From positions 1 to 28,588 of the forward strand of contig SMOI01000385.1 in NCBI GenBank assembly GCA_008000375.1: a stretch of DNA of 28,588 bases. The letters run 5' to 3'. The position numbers were made by a program, and so were the translations under genes. Below, piece after piece: positions 19,334 through 27,984 of this stretch. Position 1 is the first letter of the stretch. Every line of letters begins with the position of its first letter. Under the pieces are notes generated by a model, which was not told where the DNA came from, did no database searches, and saw only the letters and a list, made by a program, of their open reading frames with translations. This DNA is from Poteriospumella lacustris. Lineage: Eukaryota > Sar > Chrysophyceae > Chromulinales > Dinobryaceae.

Positions 19334-19561
19334 TTTTACTGGAGTGAGTGTTGTGGAATTGACAGAATATCCGAAATAGGATGTGATATCAGCCGTCGAA
19401 GACGATGGACGGCAATGCAGACGTTGGCGAAGCGGCAAGGACGCCAACGAAAATCTTTTTTTCGCGTGCGGCGAGGTTTCGTGGCCGGGGCACGGGCAGC
19501 CAGCCACCGGCCGATTTCCGTCGCATTTCCGAGAAAAAGCCGTTGCCGGGCTGGGGAAGCT

Positions 19562-20571
19562 GGGTTGTCTGGGGCGGAAGTGCAGTCTGCTGGCAATCAA
19601 AGTGGTGTCCTATCCTGTGTCTTATCCCATCGTATTGTGTCCTATCCTGTGTCCTATCCTGTCGTATTCTTTCCTATTGTCCCGTTCCACAACCACCGCC
19701 CCGGCGGACCTGTGCGGACGGCCCTGGGCAGTTGGCGTGGTCCCCGCCCCACTGTCTCCGCCGGCTCTGTCGCTTCTTCCGTCTCGTTGGGTCCCGCCCT
19801 CCCTGTTCCTTCCTAACGCTTCCCATCGCTGTCTGACGATTCCTTTGAGCCTCCGTTCACCCCCCCCCCTGTGTCTCTGCCCCATGGCCACCCCCGCCCC
19901 TCCTGGCCACCATCAATGTCCTTCGCGACCCATCGCTTTCCTGGTTCGCTGTCCCGTGTCTCATCGCTTGTTCCTCGCAGATGCGGCGGCCGCCATCAAT
20001 ACCAAGCGCGGCCCTGTCCCGGTCCCTGGCCTATCGCCCTATGCCGCCTGTCTATTCGTTTTCGCGTCTGTGTTCCCCGTCGCCATCGTGAACCTTCGTC
20101 GGCAGCCACCGCCGCCGCCGCCGCCGCACAGCGCCGACCGTCTCGTGTCTCGTGCGATTCGCCCCTCATCGCCACACGCTTCAGCCCTGTGCACCAGCAA
20201 CCCTCTTCGTCAGATTTGCTTCTGTTCTGCCTCCGCCCGATGCGCGGTAACTTGTAACGTCTTAACGCCGCCACGCAGCGAATGAACTCCCCACCGCTAC
20301 GTCTGTGGCGCGGACACCGCACCACACCACACCACACGCCGCCGCAGCAGGCTCTACGCCGACAACAGAAACGCTGCACAGGTACCGCCAGTCGCAGCCT
20401 ATCGCCGTCGCAGCGGAGGGGGGAGGGACAAGAATATACTTAAACAGCGAGGGGGTGACGTACTGGAACAGACACAAACGGCTACAAGGGGGAACACACG
20501 TATACACACGCACACACACGCACAGGGAGAGAGAACAGACACACAGCAACACCACACACCGACGAGCACAC
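19562..20571. other. Pyrimidine-rich intergenic region upstream of SAM synthetase copy 2
   Basis: About 1 kb between SAM synthetase copy 2 and the next minus-strand gene. The plus strand is strongly C/T-rich from 19600 to about 20250. It includes imperfect 'GTGTCCTATCCT' repeats (19605-19678), C homopolymers, a CCG run (20108-20128) and a CA-rich tract (20500-20535). Long open frames here are low-complexity Ser/Pro/Arg products of the skew and are not called as genes. Confidence 0.6.
19605..19678. repeat. Imperfect GTGTCCTATCCT tandem repeats
   Basis: Four 12-base units (three exact or nearly so) separated by 'ATCGTATT'/'GTCGTATT' spacers, just outside the right arm of the SAM synthetase inverted repeat. 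Confidence 0.7.
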
Positions 20572-21534
20572 TCACAGCTCGGCGGTGTCGATGGAGATGG
20601 AGCGATAAAGGAACTTGGACAGGCGGCTGGACCCGTCGAGGTCGATGACGAGCTGGCCGCGCAGCTTCACGTCCAACAGGCGGCGACGACGCACCAGTGG
20701 AAGGGCCACGGGAAACGGCCGGGGCCGCCTGTCCGTGCCGAATGACGAGGAGAGACGCGGTCGTTTCGCCGGTCCGCCGTCTGCGCTGCCGGTGGACCAG
20801 GCGTCGTCGCTGTGCGCGGGGTCGTCGTAGACGTCGATCGCATCGCCCGCGATCACAAAGTTACGCCCCAAGGCGGCATACGCATACGACGGGGGCGATA
20901 CCTCAAACATATGTGTCGAGTGGCCTTCGAAGTCGCACACGATTTGCGTGGCGGCGGGGTCGCACACGAGCTGCGTCCTGCCCGAGGCGGGGTCGGTGAC
21001 CGTGCGAACGCGTCGAACGATGTTGACGTCGCGTAACCGCACACAGTGGTCGGGAATGATACTGTTCATAGCCGTCCAGTACTTGCTGATGGCCGATGAC
21101 CCGTTAACCACGACGCGGACGGTCGGAGACTCGATGGGCAGTGCGGTGCACGTGGACATACTGGCGCCGTCCAGCGTCTTCTCCATCGTCGCCGCGGGGT
21201 TCGCATAGCGCTGCATGAATGCGTTGATCATGTTGCTGTCGTGGCTGTTGAGTGCATTGAACAGCATCTGTGGATAATGCCGTCGAATGTCTTGCTGGAC
21301 GATTCGGGGCAGCGGCTTGCGACGACTGGCGCGCGACCGGCCCCTGGCGGTTGGAAAGAGGACGGAAAGGACTTGAAGCGTTTCGTCCTCGTCGCTGTCC
21401 ACCTCATCCTCAAGATACAGAGCCGTGGAGGATGTTTCCCAAGTACTGTCAAAGGAAGCCCCTGCGTTTGCGCGGTCAAATTCGGCTCGGTGGTGGCCGC
21501 CGGTGAGAGTTTGCCTTTGCATCGCGTCGTCCAT
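20572..21534 (-). CDS. Unnamed 'PRIxKxDIRRxY' NTF2-like family member (subgroup A)
   Basis: A 320-residue protein; ATG 21534-21532, TGA 20574-20572, no intron. An acidic stretch 'EDEVDSDEDETLQVLSVLF' (42-60) leads to a basic segment 'RGRSRASRRK' (64-73) and the signature 'LPRIVQQDIRRHYPQML' (75-91) with 'NSHD' (96-99). The next part has the pattern of an NTF2/SnoaL-like fold: two N-terminal helices (82-110), a 'VNGSSAISKYWTAM' helix (143-156), strands ending 'TQIVCDFEGHSTHMFEV' (196-212) and a final pair 'LLDVKLRGQLVIDL' (286-299) plus 301-318. A disordered insert (236-280) contains 'PAKRPRL' (255-261), an NLS-type cluster. It is most like the gene at 23004, sharing 'TMEKTLD'. I infer a nuclear protein; the name and function are not recognised. 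Confidence 0.85.
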   Translation of the reverse strand: MDDAMQRQTLTGGHHRAEFDRANAGASFDSTWETSSTALYLEDEVDSDEDETLQVLSVLFPTARGRSRASRRKPLPRIVQQDIRRHYPQMLFNALNSHDSNMINAFMQRYANPAATMEKTLDGASMSTCTALPIESPTVRVVVNGSSAISKYWTAMNSIIPDHCVRLRDVNIVRRVRTVTDPASGRTQLVCDPAATQIVCDFEGHSTHMFEVSPPSYAYAALGRNFVIAGDAIDVYDDPAHSDDAWSTGSADGGPAKRPRLSSSFGTDRRPRPFPVALPLVRRRRLLDVKLRGQLVIDLDGSSRLSKFLYRSISIDTAEL

Positions 21535-23003
21535 GAATGGGGAAATGAGGCTTCTTTCTACTGATACTCACGGAATGTCTTGCCAAGTCTCTCCTTTGTG
21601 ACTCCTCGGCGATTCCTCTTCGTTCACCATTATGATTTACTTCGACATGTCCAATCGATCGGGTGTCCAAAGAGTTCATGATGACGACGACTCGTCCCAA
21701 CGGACCCAGACATACCCATCCCAGACTTTGGCGTCATTCCAATCTAGCGCCTTTCTGTTCGATACATCGCCCGTTCTAGGGTATTTTGAAGAGACCTTCT
21801 CTCACAAGCTCCTTTATGGCATTTTAAACGTTGTTGTGGGGGATCTTTTGGTGTAGCACTTCACGTACAGTTGCCAAATGCCGCCAACTACCGAGGTTTC
21901 GTGTTTGGCGGGCTGTTTGTGCAGGTATTTGACCTTCCTTCAGACGCAATTACAGCGCTAAGTTTGCAAACGCGATGATTACAAATGCTTACATGGCTTG
22001 CATTGATATATCTGCAATAATTCTCGGAGATTTCGTCCATGGAGTAGGTCAAGCATCGACCGAAGGAGGTCTACATCGGCCGACGACACAACCATTGCAG
22101 CAACCGAATATCACGAACCTATGAGAGAAAAATTTAGAAAACATACTGTCAAGTAGGTTAGCAATAGATATATCGATTTAATTGAAAATTACACTTTTCT
22201 ACGGCGTTTCCGTTGAGTTCTATCGAAAAAGACAGGTGAAATTTTTGATTTGCGACATTTTTCGTACGGGAGGACGGCTAGAACTCCGAAAATACTCGTC
22301 AGCCACGCGAGAGACTACTTTCGTTGGATGTCCCCTGTACAGATGCATAGATTGACAGCATTTGTTCCGGCCGGAGCTCATGCCGAGACGTCGAAACGGG
22401 CCGCGTCATTATAGTCACGTCAGTCTTTACAGCCTTGCGCCTTTGGCCTTGCCTGCTGGAGCACACACGGACAAGAAGAGGGAGCACGATTCCCCTTGCT
22501 ACCTGCCTAATCCACCAGATGAACGGCCAGTGGACGGGTGTGTGTGCGTTATCAGTGGTGGCGTGTCTACACGTAGTGTCTGCATGTGGTGTACATTGCC
22601 CTGCAACAGTATCCGGGCACCTCTGTGCCCTGCAGATCGCCCAACATGTCCGCTGGATCATCGACCAACGACCGCTTGCAAACCACTTGTGACTGCTCAC
22701 CAGGTACCGACGCGAGATCGGATGGTCTTAGCTGTCGTTCGTGTGAGTGTAGAAGACGGGGAGGCGGGTGACCACGCGGTACCACTCGGCCGCTTACTTT
22801 GCGTCGGACGCCTGTGACAGCGGACCACTGTTTCCAACGGTGTGTGTGCTACCGCCTCCTGAGACTTGCGAACGGACTCGACGAATACGCGCCACTAGGC
22901 GTGTGTGACGAGAGTGACAGAAGCACCGGTGGCGGAGAGATGTGGCGCATGGTCTACGCGTACCGGGTATCCTGTCACAGCAAGCGACGAGGGCCCAGCA
23001 GCG
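21535..23003. other. Long intergenic region, no confident gene
   Basis: Nearly 1.5 kb. 21850-22300 is AT-rich with no long frame. 22430-22900 is more GC-rich, and two plus-strand frames give short Cys-rich stretches ('TTCDCSPGTDARSDGLSCRS' at about 22690-22750) that do not extend into a gene. It could hold a decayed Cys-rich gene or exons I cannot join. The part next to 21535 should contain the promoter of the minus-strand gene at 20572. Confidence 0.4.
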
Positions 23004-24050
23004 CTATATCTCTTTCGTCTGTATGTCGATGGATTGAAACTGAAGCCTGGACAGCCGATTCCATCGGTCCACTTCCAGCACCAGCTGCCCCGTGACGGTC
23101 GACGACAGCAACCGCTTGTTGCGAATCAACGGCGCTGCCTGCAGTTGGCGAGGACCAATGGTGACGTTAGACTCCACTTTGCGACGTTTGCTGGGTTCCA
23201 AGTCATCCGCCTCCGTGGCAAAGACCGCGAAGGAGGACGCCACCTCTGTGCTGACGGGCTCTGGGAAGATGTCCAGTGTGTTGTCGAGGTACACGACGTT
23301 GCGGCCGAGCGAGGAGTAGGCGTACGAGGCTGGAAGCACCTCGTAGATTTGCGTAGAGGTGCCAAGGAAGTCGCAAATGATCCTGGTGCAGTTCGGGTCG
23401 CCAACGAGCTGTTTCTTGCCCGTGACCGGGTCGGCAACCGCATCGATATGGCGCACTATGTTCACCGTCCGCAACCGAAGACAGTTGTCCAGCAACACAT
23501 CGTTCATCGCTTTAAAGTAATTGCTGATCACGACAGGCCCATTTAAGATCACCTTGATGGTATCGGCTGTACTTGATTCGGTCGTACAGTACGAAATGGT
23601 CTCTCGGTCCAGCGTTTTCTCCATCGTTATGGCCGGATGGCCGTAACGTCCGAAGAAAGCCGTGATCATGGACATCTCATGGCTGTTCAGCGCATTCATC
23701 AGCATTTGGGGATAGTGTCGCCGTATGTCCTGCTTGATAATGCGCGGTAAGGGCTTCCTTCGACTGGCCCGTGGTTTACCTTTCTTCGCTGGAAGCAGAG
23801 CTGACACCACTTGGAGCGCCTCGTCATCGCTCTCACTCTCGCTTTCACAAATAGAGTTGAACGATTGACTCGATTCATCGTGGGAGGTTGTCGGACTTGC
23901 ATCTGAACTGAATTGCAGTTGTTGTTGAGAATATACGGCAAGTTGTTGATTCCAGCGGTTGTGAACTTGTTGGTTGACATGAAAATCGGATTCGATCGGC
24001 ATTAGGACAAGGTCAGTATTTGTGATACGATGCGATGCATGTGGTAACAT
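23004..24050 (-). CDS. Unnamed 'PRIxKxDIRRxY' NTF2-like family member (subgroup A)
   Basis: A 348-residue protein, the longest in the family; ATG 24050-24048 and TAG 23006-23004; an internal Met at residue 17 (MPIESDF) is an alternative start. The Gln/Asn/Ser-rich N-terminus (23-60) is followed by an acidic run 'ESESESDDEALQVVSALL' (69-86), basic 'KPRASRRK' (92-99), the signature 'LPRIIKQDIRRHYPQMLMNA' (101-120) and 'NSHE' (122-125). An NTF2-like pattern follows: helix 'GPVVISNYFKAMND' (171-184), strand 'TRIICDFLGTSTQIYEV' (222-238) and C-terminal strands 'STVTGQLVLEVDR' (317-329) and 332-346. 'EPSKRRKVES' (285-294) is a near-classical monopartite NLS. It is head-to-head with the plus-strand member at 24488, 437 bases apart. 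Function unknown; probably nuclear. Confidence 0.87.
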   Translation of the reverse strand: MLPHASHRITNTDLVLMPIESDFHVNQQVHNRWNQQLAVYSQQQLQFSSDASPTTSHDESSQSFNSICESESESDDEALQVVSALLPAKKGKPRASRRKPLPRIIKQDIRRHYPQMLMNALNSHEMSMITAFFGRYGHPAITMEKTLDRETISYCTTESSTADTIKVILNGPVVISNYFKAMNDVLLDNCLRLRTVNIVRHIDAVADPVTGKKQLVGDPNCTRIICDFLGTSTQIYEVLPASYAYSSLGRNVVYLDNTLDIFPEPVSTEVASSFAVFATEADDLEPSKRRKVESNVTIGPRQLQAAPLIRNKRLLSSTVTGQLVLEVDRWNRLSRLQFQSIDIQTKEI

Positions 24051-24487
24051 AGAAGACTAATATATCTGGTTTAACGACGGTTCTATCGGTTGTGATATTT
24101 TCTTATTTGAGAACTTTTGTGATATTGTTTGGTGTTCTTATTTTTTCTTCCCGCCGTCTCACCGTCTCACCTGGCGACGGGCTCGTCGTCATCGCGTACC
24201 TCCCCCATCCCGCGACATTTGCCAGAAGGCCCTCACAGCCCATGCTCCACCAGGTGCATCCGTCGGTCATGGAGCCTTTGCCACGAAGTGATCTGCGTAG
24301 CGGTCTCCTGTTTGGCTTGCTGCTTGTGTTCATCTATCCAGAGACGGCGTTTTCATCATCATCACAAGCCTATAACGGACAGTCATACGATCCTACTGTA
24401 CTCCCCGTTCTTTGGATGTACTCTGAGTTGTATACTGCACGTTATTTTATCTTCTGAGCTGGTATAAGTTGGTGAAGAGCTGCGACT
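24051..24487. promoter_or_regulatory. Divergent intergenic region with conserved upstream module (copy 1)
   Basis: Separates two divergent family genes. The segment about 24177-24306 ('GGCTCGTCGTCATCGCGTAC' .. 'CGAAGTGATCTGCGTAGCGG') resembles 25794-25917 and 27747-27862, the matching positions upstream of the next two family genes. It is thus part of the duplicated unit and a candidate shared promoter or leader. Confidence 0.55.
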
Positions 24488-25459
24488 ATGGAAGAGTCGT
24501 TGTACCCTCTTTCGTTTTATCTCAACGAGCGGTCTCTGCGTTCTCTTTCGCCATCTTGTTCGACTAGTCTAATTTATGATCATGACAATAGTTATTCATC
24601 AAAGTACGCGGCTGATTTTGACAGCGAATCCGGATCATTAAATGAAGAGAGTGACGACTTACTACTCGTCTCCGCTCTCCTTCCCATCCGCAACAGACGA
24701 CAGCGACCAACCCGAAGAAAGGCCTTTCCGAGAATCATCAAGCAAGACATACGCCGCCACTACGGCCAAATGCTATTCAATGTTTTCAACAGTCACGATG
24801 GGAAGAGCATCGATGCATTCTTGGACCGCTATGCGCTTCCATCGATCGCTTTATCGAAGCAGGTCAACACGGAAAAGTGTGTTATTTGCCGATCCTACCA
24901 ACGTAATCTGCAAGAGCTTGGCGCTTCCCCGGGCCCCGTAGATATTGTTGTAAGTGGCAAGGAGAAGATCAGTCAGTATATGCAGGCGCTGCAAAGTCTG
25001 AGCCCCGATCAAGTTATGCGTATCAACGGTGTCAACATCTCTCGGAATATGCGGACCGAGACCGACTCCAATTCAGGAAAATGCCGCATTGTGAGTGGTG
25101 ACGAAACGAAGGTTGTCTGTGATTGGGAAGGACGGGCTACACAGATATACGACGTTTCGCCCCCATTGTTTGCGTACACATCGATTGGAGGCACACTCGG
25201 CATCAATTCAATCGAAGGTACGAGTTGCTCCTCCAGCTCTGTGTCATTATCATCCAGCGAAGGTTCAATTCCACCCACCAAAAGGCAGAGATTGGATGAG
25301 AACGTTTATTGCTTCACCCGGTCGGACCTGGAAATGCTTTCACTCAAACGAAGGCCTGCTTCGTTTGAGGTAAGCCTTAGAGGGCGTTTGGTTATGGTGT
25401 TGGATCGTGAGTTCCGATTGAAGTCGATTGATTTTGGTGCCGTTGAAGTCACCTACTGA
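24488..25459 (+). CDS. Unnamed 'PRIxKxDIRRxY' NTF2-like family member (subgroup B)
   Basis: A 323-residue intronless protein; ATG 24488, TGA 25457-25459. Residues 1-8 (MEESLYPL) and 'YLNE' parallel the start of the two downstream copies. An acidic run 'SESGSLNEESDD' (46-57) precedes 'LLLVSALLP', basic 'RNRRQRPTRRK' (68-78) and the signature 'FPRIIKQDIRRHYGQMLFNV' (80-99) with 'NSHD' (101-104). The helix 'DAFLDRYALPS' (109-119), helix 'GKEKISQYMQALQ' (157-169), strand 'TKVVCDWEGRATQIYDV' (207-223) and end strands 'SFEVSLRGRLVMVLD' (292-306) fit an NTF2/SnoaL-like fold. A Ser-rich insert ends in 'PTKRQRLDE' (263-271), NLS-like. It differs from subgroup A in 'RKAFPRI' and 'HYGQM'. Predicted nuclear; function unknown. 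Confidence 0.87.
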   Translation: MEESLYPLSFYLNERSLRSLSPSCSTSLIYDHDNSYSSKYAADFDSESGSLNEESDDLLLVSALLPIRNRRQRPTRRKAFPRIIKQDIRRHYGQMLFNVFNSHDGKSIDAFLDRYALPSIALSKQVNTEKCVICRSYQRNLQELGASPGPVDIVVSGKEKISQYMQALQSLSPDQVMRINGVNISRNMRTETDSNSGKCRIVSGDETKVVCDWEGRATQIYDVSPPLFAYTSIGGTLGINSIEGTSCSSSSVSLSSSEGSIPPTKRQRLDENVYCFTRSDLEMLSLKRRPASFEVSLRGRLVMVLDREFRLKSIDFGAVEVTY

Positions 25460-26079
25460 GCAGTTAGTTGGTGAGTTAAGTTGAGAAGAGTGGAGGCCTC
25501 CGCTGTACCTATCCAGTTCCTGTTACTTCTCTTGCTTGTTTCCCTTCATTTTATGTTATTCATCAGTTTCTCAAACGATACCTAATTGGGTAAGACTCGT
25601 CAGTACCGGGTAACCGAACTGGTCACCGGAAAACAAAGTGCGACTGCAGTACTTTATACTTGGCTTGGCTACGGGCAACTATTTTCTGTTGTGTGTCAGA
25701 TATATGCATCTATAACAAACGCACTTATGTTCACCACGAACTACGTTCGATCAAGGACACTGCTGTCGACGGTCAACGACTCCCGGTAGACAGGAGACTC
25801 GTCGTCATCGCGGTCTGCTGGACGAACCTCCCTGCTTCTTTTGTGGCAGAGGCCCAGTAGTTCACGGGGCAATCGGTCCGTCACGCGGCCCCGAAGTGAT
25901 TTGGGTAGAGCGGCGGTGCTGCTGGCTGAGTCCAACGCACTTCTTGAGCGACCTTCTTGGCCTTCTTTTTGATTGCTTGATTGCGGCATTCTCTTCGATG
26001 AACATCGAGGGCGACAAATATAGTTCCCCTCTTCTGTTTATTTTTCGTATTGCTGCAGTATATTTTTGAGTGACCAGAC
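25460..26079 (+). repeat. Upstream unit of tandem family duplication (copy 2)
   Basis: Holds blocks also found upstream of the next gene: 25620-25700 ('GTGCGACTGCAGTA', 'GGCTACGGGCAACTATTTTC') aligns with 27570-27660, and 25794-25917 ('GCAATCGGTCCGTCACGC', 'CGAAGTGATTTGGGTAG') aligns with 27747-27862. Short minus-strand frames here are not convincing genes. The end near 26060-26079 ('TTTTTGAGTGACCAG') is also shared. Confidence 0.75.
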
Positions 26080-27057
26080 ATGGAGAAGTATTACTATCCC
26101 GCGACCTTTTTCCTCAACGAGTCTTCGTTTTTCCCCTTCGCTCCCACCAGTCCTCTCACAATTCAAGAAGAAGGGTCGTCAATCAACGAAGATGGTACTT
26201 GTGATGATGAATCACGATCATCCGATGATGAAGATGATTTGCAAGTCATTTCGGCTCTTCTTCCGTTCAAGAAAAGACGTCAGCGGCCGAGCAGGCGCAA
26301 AGCTTTCCCCAGAATCATCAAACAAGACATTCGTCGCCATTACGGACAAATGCTCGTCAATGTCCTGAACAGCCACGACGGGCGAACAATCGACGCCTTT
26401 TTGGATCGATACGCTCTTCCGTCGATCATATTGACAAAACACGTCTCCGGAAAGTGCATCGCTTATAACCGCGCCGACCCCTTTGATCAGAAGAACATCG
26501 AAAATCTTCCGCCAATAATCGATATAACCGTCAAGGGCAGAGCGGATATCAGCCGCTATTGGCAGCTGCTTCAAAGTGTGGTTCCTGATCAATGCATGCG
26601 CATCAACAATGCCAGAATCTCGCGTAACGTGCAGAGTGTGACTGACCCCACCACAGGCAAAGTGCGATTGGTTGGCGATGATGACACAAGAGTCATATGT
26701 GAGTGGGAAGGACGAGCGACACAGATATACGAAGTTTCTCCGCCGTGTTTTGCCTACACGGCAATGGGAGGAAGACTAGATGACTCTGCCGACGATGCAT
26801 CCAGCTGTTCGACAAGTTCGTGGTCGTCGTTGTCGTCGGATGAATCTCCTCGCAGTGCTAAGAAGCAGAGATTGGAGGAAGTGTTCGACTATCCCACAAA
26901 GCCAGGGCTTCACATGTTTCCGCTGAAGCGAAGGGCGGTCACTTTCGAAGTCACGCTCCGAGGGCGTTTGATTATGGAAGTAGATCGTGATTTCCGACTC
27001 AAAACATTGGATTTCGGAGGTGTTGATGTCATCCCAGGAGTGAGGTTTTATTCGTGA
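26080..27057 (+). CDS. Unnamed 'PRIxKxDIRRxY' NTF2-like family member (subgroup B)
   Basis: A 325-residue intronless protein; ATG 26080, TGA 27055-27057. It starts 'MEKYYYPATFFLNESSF', then has an acidic stretch with 'SDDEDDLQVISALL', basic 'KKRRQRPSRRK', the signature 'FPRIIKQDIRRHYGQMLVNV' and 'NSHDGRTIDAFLDRYALPS'. NTF2-like elements: 'KGRADISRYWQLLQS', 'TRVICEWEGRATQIYEV' and the C-terminal 'TFEVTLRGRLIMEVD'. A Ser-rich insert is followed by 'SAKKQRLEE', NLS-like. Compared with the 24488 copy, the C-terminus has about eight extra residues. The next gene (27985) is almost the same in DNA, apart from a patch at about 26424-26480. Predicted nuclear; function unknown. Confidence 0.88.
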   Translation: MEKYYYPATFFLNESSFFPFAPTSPLTIQEEGSSINEDGTCDDESRSSDDEDDLQVISALLPFKKRRQRPSRRKAFPRIIKQDIRRHYGQMLVNVLNSHDGRTIDAFLDRYALPSIILTKHVSGKCIAYNRADPFDQKNIENLPPIIDITVKGRADISRYWQLLQSVVPDQCMRINNARISRNVQSVTDPTTGKVRLVGDDDTRVICEWEGRATQIYEVSPPCFAYTAMGGRLDDSADDASSCSTSSWSSLSSDESPRSAKKQRLEEVFDYPTKPGLHMFPLKRRAVTFEVTLRGRLIMEVDRDFRLKTLDFGGVDVIPGVRFYS

Positions 27058-27984
27058 ATGATCTCTCCCGTCGAAGGGGACAGTACTGTTGAACCTTTTC
27101 CCCATATTTCTTGACCAATTTCGTTATTTAGTCATGCAAGTTTTTGCAAACGTGTCTCGCCATGCACTGTACGTCGCCGACGTAAACATTAACTGTCCAA
27201 CCGTTTCAGTCGACTACCACACGTCACAACTCTGTGGCGACCTGTTTGGTGTGTCTGCTGCAAGCTCTGAGAGAGAAGTTCACGACGTCGATGACGGTCC
27301 GAGGCAGCTGTGGCGTCCAGGGTACTATACAAACTGCGCAAATATGCCTATAGTCATGTCCGTTTGCGCTCTTGCGCTCCAGCCGTTAGATTTAATTGCC
27401 CGGCAGCCAGAAACTGGAGGTTGGCACCGTGTAACGAATCAATGCAGAGCTCTTAGCAGCGACGCCTAGACATGATGATGATGCGTGCATAGTGCGCTTT
27501 TTGGGCATTGATATGCACTCCGAGAGTGTGAGCATCGCTGCCTGGGGGCGGCGTTGCTCTCTCGTGGGTCACCGGAACACAAGGTGCGACTGCAGTATGA
27601 ATGGCTGATGAATGCTTGACTTGGCTACGGGCAACTATTTTCTGTTGTGCGTCAGATAAGCATCTTTAACGTACTGACGTAAACTTCGAACTTCGAAGTA
27701 CGATCAAGGACACGGTCGATACGATTAGGTACTGTATCAAGACCAGACAGGAGACTCATCGTCATCGCGTACTTATTTTGTGGGAGAGGTCCCATACCCC
27801 ATAGCTCACCAGGCGATCGGTCCGTCACGCTGGCCCTGAAGTGATTTCGGTAGCGCGGCTGACGCATTATTCCTACGGCCTTCATTCATCATTGATGCAT
27901 TCATTTTGATGAACATCGACAGCTGCAACAACTAGTGTTCCCCTCAACTGCAGTGTTTATTTGAGTGACCAGCTAAACGTTGAC
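27058..27984 (+). repeat. Upstream unit of tandem family duplication (copy 3)
   Basis: The right part (about 27560-27984) aligns in blocks with 25610-26079. The left part (27058-27540) has no match seen in the window; a 126-codon plus-strand frame there lacks an ATG at its start and any recognised motif, so it is not called. Confidence 0.7.

Larger units (their letters stand above)
17811..19561 (-). repeat. Right arm of 1.75-kb inverted repeat
   Basis: Reverse-complement match to 15641-17391, ending at 19561 where 'AGCTTCCCC' is the last shared sequence. Outside this point the two flanks are unrelated apart from a few bases, which argues against a simple fold-back assembly artefact. Confidence 0.95.

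Noticed and set aside
15641-19561. SAM synthetase inverted repeat as a fold-back assembly artefact
   Set aside because: The outer flanks differ, and the central spacer has diverged with an offset axis, which a simple fold-back would not produce. Read support still needs checking.
19383-20285. 300-codon plus-strand frame beyond SAM synthetase copy 2
   Set aside because: It starts antisense inside the SAM synthetase leader and continues through pyrimidine-skewed, low-complexity DNA giving Ser/Pro-rich sequence without motifs.
22905-23546. Plus-strand frame overlapping the gene at 23004-24050
   Set aside because: It is antisense to a well-supported family member and shows no independent domain.
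27089-27469. 126-codon plus-strand frame in the spacer before the last gene
   Set aside because: It begins at a TTG rather than ATG, has no motif, and has no counterpart in the duplicated spacer at 25460-26079.
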